Assembly: GCA_001577025.1 (NCBI GenBank)
Contig: LSCF01000008.1
Span: 1-36,738, forward strand
Source: Fidelibacterota bacterium TCS55
GTDB lineage: Bacteria; Fidelibacterota; Marinisomatia; Marinisomatales; TCS55
Reading direction: 5' to 3'
Length of the DNA stretch: 36,738 bases
A model generated the notes under the pieces. The model was not told where the DNA came from, ran no database searches, and worked only from the letters and a program-made list of their open reading frames with translations. Below are positions 16,185 through 22,597 of this stretch, in pieces. The position numbers and the translations under genes are program-made. Each line of letters begins with the position of its first letter. The stretch's first letter is position 1.

Positions 16185-16355
16185 TTATTCATTCCGTCTA
16201 TCCAGTCCTGACCTTCGTTCATTTTTCTGGCGGCGTTCCTGGCCGGATCTTCTATCAGCTGACACAGGTTGATCTTGATTTCGCCGGTCGTTGCCATTTC
16301 GACGTTCTCCTTGACGTCGATCGTTGCCACGATTATTTATTGAATTTATCATCAT
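16185..16355 (-). CDS. Arg-rich repeat mini-protein (56 residues)
   Basis: A 56-residue ORF, ATG at 16353-16355 (a second ATG follows at 16350-16352), stop TAA at 16185-16187. After an Asn-rich start the product is built of NDRR, GERR, NDRR, ADRR, QERR, NERR and LDRR units spaced roughly every 4-8 residues, i.e. (D/E)RR repeats with Gly and Asn linkers. The pattern resembles disordered DRR-rich tails found on some signalling proteins. No strong Shine-Dalgarno is visible, so translation is uncertain. It lies alone between the MsrB gene and the large exported protein. Confidence 0.45.
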   Translation of the reverse strand: MMINSINNRGNDRRQGERRNGNDRRNQDQPVSADRRSGQERRQKNERRSGLDRRNE

Positions 16356-16405
16356 AAATTAATACCATATTTTTGTTACGGTAAAACATACATCATAATT
16401 TCGAT

Positions 16406-19273
16406 TTATTCAAAAACCAATTGCACCCCGCCTTGTCCTGTATTTGGCTGGTAATAATAGTTAAAAGTAATGGGCATGGGCAATCTCAAATCGAAAAATC
16501 CACCGAGATCAAAAGTAATACCTGCACCCACTGAAATCATGGTCCGTTGAGAATCCACACTCGCTACATGACCAAATATATTTCCCCGAATACGTTTAAG
16601 ATAGGTTAAACCAAATGGGGCGGACCAATCTGGGTAGACCAATGGTAATTTATAGCGCAACCTGCCCTGCCAACCGGATGAAAAGGATCGCCAGGAATAA
16701 CCAGAAGGAAAATGGAATTTGGACAGAAAAATGTGATCGCCCTTATTGGACTCATATTGGAATCGAGTATCAATAAAATCATGCTTCCAAAATCCTTTAA
16801 ATCCATAAATCAGTCGCAAAAATATCTGCTGACCTTGCCATAAACCGCCAAATGGAGAACTGCCACCATATCCATATATTTGCCAGCCGGGATTACCCAA
16901 ATCTCTTATTGCGGCTTCATCCAAAGATGAATAAGCACCTTCCACATAAATAGGGAGAATTCCTCCATTCCGATCATCCATTGATTTAGAAGAGGCTACT
17001 TTTACATTGGGGGGAACATGTAAAAAATCAAAATGGTACATGGTTTTTTTCCGCAACGTGTATATGGAGCCTAATTTGACGTAAGCAAATCGGTTATTGA
17101 TTCCCCTAATTTGATTCGCCAATGGCAGAGATGTGGATAATTTGATGACAGATTCTGACCACTTTTCATTTAGGTGAAAGACCAATGAGTCTTTCACTCG
17201 TCCTTCATCAAATTTTTGGACGAATTTTCCATGATTTATATTTCGATTCATCCACCCAAATTCCACATCAATGATCGGATAAAATTTGCGAATTGTGGAT
17301 CGTAATCGATTTTCTCTTATCCCTTCATTCTGATTGAAAACCATTTCACCAGTGAATGATAATGTACCTAAAATATTATCAGACTGAATCCCAAGTGTAG
17401 GATCAAAATCATCATTGAAAATATATCGGCTATGGAAATTAAAAAGTGTATTCACTCCATTATAATCTGTCACTTTATAGTTTTGTTCGGGCATATCCTG
17501 ATCAAAAATAGAATGGGTATTATATTCTGTTAAATGACCGGTACGAACTGTTCGGTAATCTGAATCAATTTTCGTCCAACTGGATGGCTGAAGTGGTAGG
17601 ATCCCAATCCCATCACCCATTTGGGAATAATCATTAAACAGTAAATATCCTTCTGGTGTCACTGATGGATTATATGCGCCAATCGGTCTGGATGTAATTT
17701 GAAATACCTCTTCGGTTTTAACATGTCTTGCCAATATTTGGTCGATGCCATTGATTTGGGATTCATATAGTATAAAATCCTGATAAAATATGGGATGGTT
17801 AATCTGTTGCCAAGTTTCAGGAATCACCACATCAAATTGCCTATCTTTAATTCGATAAATATATAAGGCCCGCCCATTGTATTTTTGAGATGTCAATACA
17901 ATTTTCTTCCCATCGACCGACCAGGATGGTTTCATAATTAATCCACCATTGGGCGCTTCTACCTGATCAATTATTTTTCCAGTTTTTGCATTTAGAATGA
18001 CCAATAATGCATGTCGCTCTTCTGAGAATGAAACAGCGGTAACTTGCTCTCCATCAGGAGAAATACTGGGCTGATAAAATCGTTTTTTCTCCGTAATTAC
18101 TTTTGTCTCTCCCGACTTGAAATCCAAGACCCTGATATTGGACCAGCTCCTTTTCGTCCACCGAATATCCGGATCATAACCAGACCATACTGCTTTAAGC
18201 CCATTAGAATGATACCCTAAATATTCGACTAGACTTGGGATGGTAGCCAACACTTGTGCTTCACCATCTTTGATTTTTACAATTGCAGTCACCTCACCCA
18301 ATCCTGATTTCAGTGCAACAACATCCCCTTTATTATCCATGACTGGATATCGAAAATGGGTAGTTGTGATTTTTTCTGGCGTCAATAATTCAGCTTGCTT
18401 GGGTTTCAATCCGTTCTGCTGAATTTTCCAGGCCATTTCCAAATCGTAAAAGGTATCGTAATAAATCTGGGGTAAAGATGAACCGGTAGAAGTCTTCATG
18501 GCTCGGGAAAAAGGATAAATCGGATTAGAGGTAAATGGCCATCTCAATGCTTTTTGAATAATCTTAGGCCATGCATGTTGACCATATTCTTTTTTCACAT
18601 GACTTGTGAGATAGTATCCCAATTCATAATGATTAGGGTACTCTTTTTTGTATGATCCATATAAAGCATTCCGGTAGGTGAACCGATTACCAGCTAAAAT
18701 ATGGGCTCTTGCTATTCGTGAAAAATAAGCCGATCTCCCTCGACCGGAGTGAGTCAAGGCCGTTTCAATATCAACTGCATCCCCTTCCCAATACCAATTT
18801 GGAATCATGAAGTGTGTATAAAAAGATTGTGTATTCTGACCAAACAATTTGTGAAGGATACCGCTTACGCCTTGGTTCATGGCATTGAACTGGGCAATAT
18901 GTCTCCCCTCATGTATAGCCAAGTTGCGATACCATTCCGTGTGACCCATTTCGCGATCTAAAAGTGGCACATTATACCATTCAGACATCCATGGCGCTTG
19001 CATGACGTATCCATTAGGCATTGCACCACGATTGGAGAGTACAATGGGTATTTTCTTATGTTGAATGTTGTCCAGAGAATCATAAAGGGCGTGATGAACA
19101 TGATCTATTGTATTGGCCACTCGATTGGCTTCTGATCGGAGCTCCGAAGGAAATATGATCTGATAATGATCGGTCTTAATTTGCTGCCAATGAATGCCAG
19201 GCGGCTCTTGTCCCGTGAGCAGGGATAAGAAAAGGAGGAGAAACCCTAAGGTTTTGCGTAAGTGATTATTCAT
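16406..19273 (-). CDS. Exported zincin / WD40-like propeller / outer-membrane barrel protein
   Basis: A 955-residue protein with a signal peptide (LRKTLGFLLLFLSLLTG). Domain 1 (about 25-290) carries HEGRH (121-125), a HExxH zinc motif, and downstream NWYWEGDAVD (Glu163), matching the peptidase MA-like zincin pattern. Domain 2 (about 310-600) has TolB/PD40-type propeller repeats (ISPDGEQVTAVSFSEER, PSWSVDGKKIVLTSQ, PSVTPEGYLLFND). The C-terminal third is an outer-membrane barrel, ending GAGITFDLGGFFDLRLPMP and a terminal aromatic strand. The start is Met at 19271-19273; an open frame continues 34 codons upstream, but it runs through an intrinsic terminator and gives no signal peptide at its own start. 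Function unknown; probably surface-located. Confidence 0.82.
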   Translation of the reverse strand: MNNHLRKTLGFLLLFLSLLTGQEPPGIHWQQIKTDHYQIIFPSELRSEANRVANTIDHVHHALYDSLDNIQHKKIPIVLSNRGAMPNGYVMQAPWMSEWYNVPLLDREMGHTEWYRNLAIHEGRHIAQFNAMNQGVSGILHKLFGQNTQSFYTHFMIPNWYWEGDAVDIETALTHSGRGRSAYFSRIARAHILAGNRFTYRNALYGSYKKEYPNHYELGYYLTSHVKKEYGQHAWPKIIQKALRWPFTSNPIYPFSRAMKTSTGSSLPQIYYDTFYDLEMAWKIQQNGLKPKQAELLTPEKITTTHFRYPVMDNKGDVVALKSGLGEVTAIVKIKDGEAQVLATIPSLVEYLGYHSNGLKAVWSGYDPDIRWTKRSWSNIRVLDFKSGETKVITEKKRFYQPSISPDGEQVTAVSFSEERHALLVILNAKTGKIIDQVEAPNGGLIMKPSWSVDGKKIVLTSQKYNGRALYIYRIKDRQFDVVIPETWQQINHPIFYQDFILYESQINGIDQILARHVKTEEVFQITSRPIGAYNPSVTPEGYLLFNDYSQMGDGIGILPLQPSSWTKIDSDYRTVRTGHLTEYNTHSIFDQDMPEQNYKVTDYNGVNTLFNFHSRYIFNDDFDPTLGIQSDNILGTLSFTGEMVFNQNEGIRENRLRSTIRKFYPIIDVEFGWMNRNINHGKFVQKFDEGRVKDSLVFHLNEKWSESVIKLSTSLPLANQIRGINNRFAYVKLGSIYTLRKKTMYHFDFLHVPPNVKVASSKSMDDRNGGILPIYVEGAYSSLDEAAIRDLGNPGWQIYGYGGSSPFGGLWQGQQIFLRLIYGFKGFWKHDFIDTRFQYESNKGDHIFLSKFHFPSGYSWRSFSSGWQGRLRYKLPLVYPDWSAPFGLTYLKRIRGNIFGHVASVDSQRTMISVGAGITFDLGGFFDLRLPMPITFNYYYQPNTGQGGVQLVFE

Positions 19274-19319
19274 GAAAATTGGTGGATAATTTATTACAGC
19301 TATCGGATGGACTATAAGT

Positions 19320-19354
19320 AAAAAGCCCCACCCCAATTTCTTGGGACAGGGCTT
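19320..19354 (-). terminator. Intrinsic terminator of the structured RNA
   Basis: A 14-bp stem on the minus strand, AAGCCCTGTCCCAA (19341-19354) with TTGGGGTGGGGCTT (19323-19336), GAAA tetraloop, some G-U pairs, then TTTTT. It ends about 46 nt before the start of the zincin/propeller gene. Confidence 0.85.
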
Positions 19355-19433
19355 AAAACAACCAAAGCACATCAAGGAGTACTCTGTTGTGCTTTTCTCT
19401 TCGCAGAGTCCTTCCTCATAACCTCCTGAAAGA
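19320..19433 (-). ncRNA. Unassigned structured RNA, about 114 nt, with promoter and terminator
   Basis: The predicted transcript starts near 19433 and ends at the terminator. Inside, AAGGACTCTG (19404-19413) can pair with CAGAG-TAC-TCCTT (19374-19386), while AAAGCACA (19388-19395) can pair with TGTGCTTT (19364-19371). The order of arms is that of a pseudoknot, but the last connecting loop is only 2 nt, so the pairings are more likely alternatives. CTCT-GCGA-AGAG is a third possible hairpin. No match to tmRNA, RNase P, SRP or a riboswitch that I recognise. It may be a free small RNA, or a leader controlling the gene downstream. Confidence 0.5.
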
Positions 19434-19439
19434 GGAAAG

Positions 19440-19468
19440 AGTTTAACATCTAATTAATTTATTGTCAA
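19440..19468 (-). promoter_or_regulatory. Sigma70-type promoter of the structured RNA
   Basis: TTGACA (19463-19468, perfect consensus) is followed by a 17-nt spacer and TAAACT (19440-19445, 4 of 6 matches to TATAAT). Transcription would start about 7 nt further, near 19433. Confidence 0.6.
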
Positions 19469-19574
19469 ACATGAAATTCAATTTTTATGTACTAATTAAA
19501 GTTTAATTGATTTAACCTGTAGTTTGCATACTGGCGGCATTGCCATTGATATTGAGCAATATGGATTGGCTAAG

Positions 19575-19797
19575 TTATTTATAGGCATTTTTGATCTATT
19601 CGAATTCCTCTTTTTCACCGTTTCATTGCATTACCACGGGTTAAGTGAATTTCATCCCAATCTTTTGCTCTTTTGGTATATTTGGAGAAACCACGTAGGT
19701 GCTCATTTATTCTTATTTGTAGATGTTGGGTTTGACCAATATATAATCTGTCCAAAGTTTCACTATAGAGTGCATAAGTGTAATACAGGGTATAAAT
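19575..19797 (-). pseudogene. Decayed GIY-YIG endonuclease-family gene
   Basis: Reading the minus strand from 19797 gives an in-frame match to the short GIY-YIG family: YTYALYSETLDRLYIGQTQ, then LQIRINEHLRGFSKYTKRAKDW and RGNAMKR, followed by TGA at 19615-19617. There is no start codon: an in-frame TAA stands at 19798-19800 directly before the conserved strand. Removing one base after AMKR would restore EKEEFE and then IKNA, as expected for the family end, but with a further stop. Lost start, frameshift and nonsense codons together indicate a pseudogene. It sits directly behind the tRNA-Asn terminator. It is a different subfamily from the gene at 10833. Confidence 0.75.
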
Positions 19798-19799
19798 TT

Positions 19800-19827
19800 A
19801 AAAGGTCCAACTTGCGTTGAACCTTTT
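19800..19827 (-). terminator. Intrinsic terminator after tRNA-Asn
   Basis: AAAAGGTTCAAC and GTTGGACCTTTT form a 12-bp stem (one G-U) around a GCAA tetraloop on the minus strand, followed by T-rich sequence. The plus strand reads as a terminator too. It lies 10 nt after the tRNA 3' end. Confidence 0.8.
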
Positions 19828-19836
19828 TGCTTTTTG

Positions 19837-19909
19837 CTCCGGAGGAGGGACTCGAACCCCCGACCTGGTGGTTAACAGCCACTCGCTCTACCAACTGAGC
19901 TACTCCGGA
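19837..19909 (-). tRNA. tRNA-Asn (anticodon GTT)
   Basis: A 73-nt cloverleaf on the minus strand: 7-bp acceptor stem TCCGGAG/CTCCGGA with discriminator G, D arm GCTC-AGTTGGTA-GAGC, anticodon loop CTGTTAA with anticodon GTT, and T arm GGGGG-TTCGAGT-CCCTC. The outermost anticodon-stem pair is A-C, leaving four clean pairs. CCA is not encoded. It has a TATAAT box upstream and its own terminator. Confidence 0.96.
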
Positions 19910-19924
19910 ATGTGACAATTATCA

Positions 19925-19930
19925 ATTATA
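19925..19930 (-). promoter_or_regulatory. -10 box of the tRNA-Asn promoter
   Basis: A perfect TATAAT on the minus strand, 15 nt before the tRNA 5' end. The -35 region at the usual spacing is TTATTT, a weak match. A GC-rich GCGCCGC lies just upstream of the -10 box. Confidence 0.5.
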
Positions 19931-19975
19931 AAAGCGGCGCGAATTTAAAATAATTAATCCGCCTCCGCCAATTAA

Positions 19976-21838
19976 TTACATTTCTTTTTCTGCTTTTAAT
20001 TCCAATCCTTCTACAAATTGGCCGTGGTCCAAATGTGTGGGGTTGATATACACAATACCATCCTCGCTATGAGGTGCGCCATACACTGAATGGGCGGACT
20101 TCAATCCACCCAGCCACCATCGGCCATCCTGAACATAGACTAGGTCACCGGGGTTCGCTTTCATGCGATCCATATCACGTTTGGAAAATCGCATCACATT
20201 TTCTTCCGTATCATCAACGAGCCAACTGACAATGGCATCCTCTCCCTTTTCTTCATTCACAGCAGACCCCTTGAATATTGCCTTCAATTTATGAACGTCA
20301 AAAATGGTTAAACCTTCCAGATTTTGATCTGATTTGGGCTTGGTCAACAATGCAACAATTACCCCAACACCGGCACAAACAACAATATTATACAAGGCAC
20401 CGATGTACGAATAGCCGCGGCCGGGGCGCAATTCAATCCCATGAGAGAATGGACTGATCAACTCTGGATTAAACTGGCCTAAGATCATTAAAAAAGCACC
20501 ACCGATAAATGTGGCAATCACCGCTTGGGATGTAAATCGTTTCCAGAATATGCCCAAGAAAACACCCACTACCAATGGTGGTGTGAATGTGGAATGGAAC
20601 CATCCATGTGCTTCGTAGATGGAATCAAACGAATTGAAAAATGGAACCAGAATCACCGCAATCACTTTTACACCCACTGATGTCCATCGGGCAAAATCCA
20701 ATTGCTGTTTCTCTGACTTAACTTTTTTGGTTAGGGGTCGATAAATATCGTTTACAATAATGGCGGATGATGCATTCACCAATGTGTCGGCTGTGGACAT
20801 AAGGGCCGCACAGAGTGCCGCAATGATGAACCCAAATACGCCGGGAGAAGAAACAATATTTGTCACCGCCACAAACACATCATTGGCCGCAAGGCCTTCG
20901 GGCAATACACCCGGGACTGCATTAAAAATGGCCCTACCAATCCAACCTGCATTTGAGACCACAATGGCTGAAATGGGTAATACCAAAAGTACATTTACCG
21001 CAGCGGCTTTCCGCCCCTCATTTACACTTTTCGCCGCCATGAACCGCATAATGAGTCCTTGATTTAAAAATAAAAACCCGATGGAACCGGCGATACCATC
21101 TTGCCAGAAAATACCCACAAAATTAAAGTCCGGGGGATGATTAAAATGAGCCAAAGGCAACTTTTGCTCCGGCGATAGATTCATCCAGAAAGACTTTAAC
21201 CCTGAGAGTGCTGTATGGTCACCTAAATACTGAATCCCCAAGAAAAATAGAAACATCCCGGCAAATATCAGAATGAATCCTTGGAGCAAATCAGTAAAGA
21301 TTACAGACGTCTGCCCCCCAAAGTGCATATAAATGGTGGTAGCAATAGCGATGAGGATAACCGTCAGCATGAGCGGAATGCCATAAATCCGATAGAGGGC
21401 CGTGGCTAAGGTCAAAAACTGGATGGCGATGTAGCCGATCATGTAGAGTAGCGTCATCATGGTGGCCAAATAGCGGGCCGTCCTGTTGAAGCGCCGTTCG
21501 AAATATTCCGGAATGGATTTTACTTTTGTATAATAGATAATGGGTAGCCATCCGAACATGAAAAGAGGCATGAAAAACCAATCATTCATGTAGGTCATGG
21601 TGGACGACAATCCATACTGATAGGCCTTGGTAGAATATTTTACAAAGCTATGAGATCCCACCCCGGTAGCCACAATGGAGATGGTGATAAGCCACCAAGC
21701 AAAACGACGTCCGCCAAAGAAATAATCTGTGGTGTTTTTACTATACTTACCAAAGTAAGCGCCAAAACCCATGACCAATGCAAAATAGACCAAAATGACC
21801 ACACGATCTAAGGAGGTGCCGACAGCAATATCCATCAT
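19976..21838 (-). CDS. Sodium:solute symporter (SSS family)
   Basis: A 620-residue inner-membrane transporter with about 13 membrane segments. SSS hallmarks are KYSKNTTDYFFGGRRFAWW after TM1, the SIPEYFERRFNRTARYLA loop and the signature ALMSTADTLVNASSAIIVNDIYRP. The last about 105 residues are hydrophilic (VSWLVDDTEENVMRFSKRD, NPGDLVYVQDGRWWLGGLKS), an extension beyond the core fold. The start chosen is the first ATG of an ATGATGA (21836-21838), which overlaps the stop of the 70-residue membrane protein by 4 nt; the longer frame upstream only overlaps that gene. Substrate not identifiable from sequence. Confidence 0.9.
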   Translation of the reverse strand: MMDIAVGTSLDRVVILVYFALVMGFGAYFGKYSKNTTDYFFGGRRFAWWLITISIVATGVGSHSFVKYSTKAYQYGLSSTMTYMNDWFFMPLFMFGWLPIIYYTKVKSIPEYFERRFNRTARYLATMMTLLYMIGYIAIQFLTLATALYRIYGIPLMLTVILIAIATTIYMHFGGQTSVIFTDLLQGFILIFAGMFLFFLGIQYLGDHTALSGLKSFWMNLSPEQKLPLAHFNHPPDFNFVGIFWQDGIAGSIGFLFLNQGLIMRFMAAKSVNEGRKAAAVNVLLVLPISAIVVSNAGWIGRAIFNAVPGVLPEGLAANDVFVAVTNIVSSPGVFGFIIAALCAALMSTADTLVNASSAIIVNDIYRPLTKKVKSEKQQLDFARWTSVGVKVIAVILVPFFNSFDSIYEAHGWFHSTFTPPLVVGVFLGIFWKRFTSQAVIATFIGGAFLMILGQFNPELISPFSHGIELRPGRGYSYIGALYNIVVCAGVGVIVALLTKPKSDQNLEGLTIFDVHKLKAIFKGSAVNEEKGEDAIVSWLVDDTEENVMRFSKRDMDRMKANPGDLVYVQDGRWWLGGLKSAHSVYGAPHSEDGIVYINPTHLDHGQFVEGLELKAEKEM

Positions 21839-22047
21839 TGACTCCCAATGGCCAAGTAAATAAACAGGGCATGTAATCCTGCATAAAAAAGGAAACCATA
21901 AAGTAGGACATATACCCACTTTTTATGGCGGTGGAATGTAGTGCGGAGTGCATTGGTTCTTAAAATCAGAACCATCCCCAATACGAAAGCAATGCCCCCT
22001 ACACCATATAAATATAAAAATGGGAGCCAGGTACGTGCAAAATCCAT
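21835..22047 (-). CDS. Two-helix membrane protein, probable symporter partner
   Basis: A 70-residue protein with two hydrophobic segments (about 7-29 and 44-66) joined by a basic loop RTNALRTTFHRHKK. It is coupled to the SSS symporter through an ATGA overlap. Several SSS transporters have small two-helix accessory proteins encoded just upstream, so a partner role is likely but inferred. It does not obviously match a named family. It starts 3 nt after the HIT gene stop, so the three form one operon. Confidence 0.75.
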   Translation of the reverse strand: MDFARTWLPFLYLYGVGGIAFVLGMVLILRTNALRTTFHRHKKWVYVLLYGFLFYAGLHALFIYLAIGSQ

Positions 22048-22050
22048 TTT

Positions 22051-22542
22051 TTACTTCAGTTTATTGAATTCAGTTTTGAGTATGTCGTATGTGTCTAACA
22101 GGCCATCAACCATGACTTTAGTCTGGCCGATGACGGGCATGAAGTTAGTATCCCCTACCCATCTTGGCACTATATGAAAATGAATATGATCTGCAATGCC
22201 TGCTCCACCTGCAACACCGATATTGGCGCCGAAATTAAACCCCTGTGCTTTCATGGATTTTCGAAATATGTTCATAGATTGATCTGCTAGTGCCATGATT
22301 TCGGTCATACAGTCTTTGGATAAGAATTCTGTCGTCTCCACATGCTCATAAGGACAAATCATGATATGGCCATTATTATAAGGATATAGATTCATGAGAA
22401 CAAATGCGGACCCACCGCGAAAGAGGACAAGGTTATCTCTATCCGTATCTTCTTCTGATTTAATACAGAAAACGCACCCTTCTTCCTTATCCTTTTTGGC
22501 GCGGATATACTCCATCCGCCATGGGGCCCATAGTTTATCCAT
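22051..22542 (-). CDS. HIT family nucleotide hydrolase/transferase
   Basis: A 163-residue HIT protein of the Fhit/AP4A-phosphorylase-like branch. The histidine triad HIHFHIVPRW is at His119, His121 and His123. Conserved NNGHIMICPYEHV (residues 56-68) and the Cys23-x-x-Cys26 pair, as in zinc-binding HIT proteins, are present. N-terminal LWAPWRMEYI is typical of the widespread bacterial HIT group. It probably hydrolyses or phosphorolyses dinucleoside polyphosphates in the cytoplasm. It follows the EF-G-like gene by about 55 nt. Confidence 0.93.
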   Translation of the reverse strand: MDKLWAPWRMEYIRAKKDKEEGCVFCIKSEEDTDRDNLVLFRGGSAFVLMNLYPYNNGHIMICPYEHVETTEFLSKDCMTEIMALADQSMNIFRKSMKAQGFNFGANIGVAGGAGIADHIHFHIVPRWVGDTNFMPVIGQTKVMVDGLLDTYDILKTEFNKLK

Positions 22543-22597
22543 GGTGCATATAAGAAAGATGATGGGTTAAGAAGTGGTCAATAAATATATTTTCCCC

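Noticed and set aside
19274-19375. N-terminal 34-codon extension of the zincin/propeller gene (starting MMCFGCFKPCP)
   Set aside because: It reads through a 14-bp intrinsic terminator and places the signal peptide internally; Met at 19271-19273 gives a normal signal peptide.
19320-19433. SRP (4.5S) RNA as identity of the structured RNA
   Set aside because: Length is similar, but the single long hairpin and the conserved SRP apical loop sequence are absent.
19524-19820. 98-residue plus-strand ORF
   Set aside because: It is the antisense of the decayed GIY-YIG gene on the minus strand, whose motifs are clear.
19837-19909. tRNA-Asn as attachment site of an integrated element
   Set aside because: No integrase and no repeated tRNA 3' end found in the window.
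21839-21919. 27-codon upstream extension of the SSS symporter
   Set aside because: It overlaps the 70-residue membrane protein in another frame; the ATGA junction is a better start.
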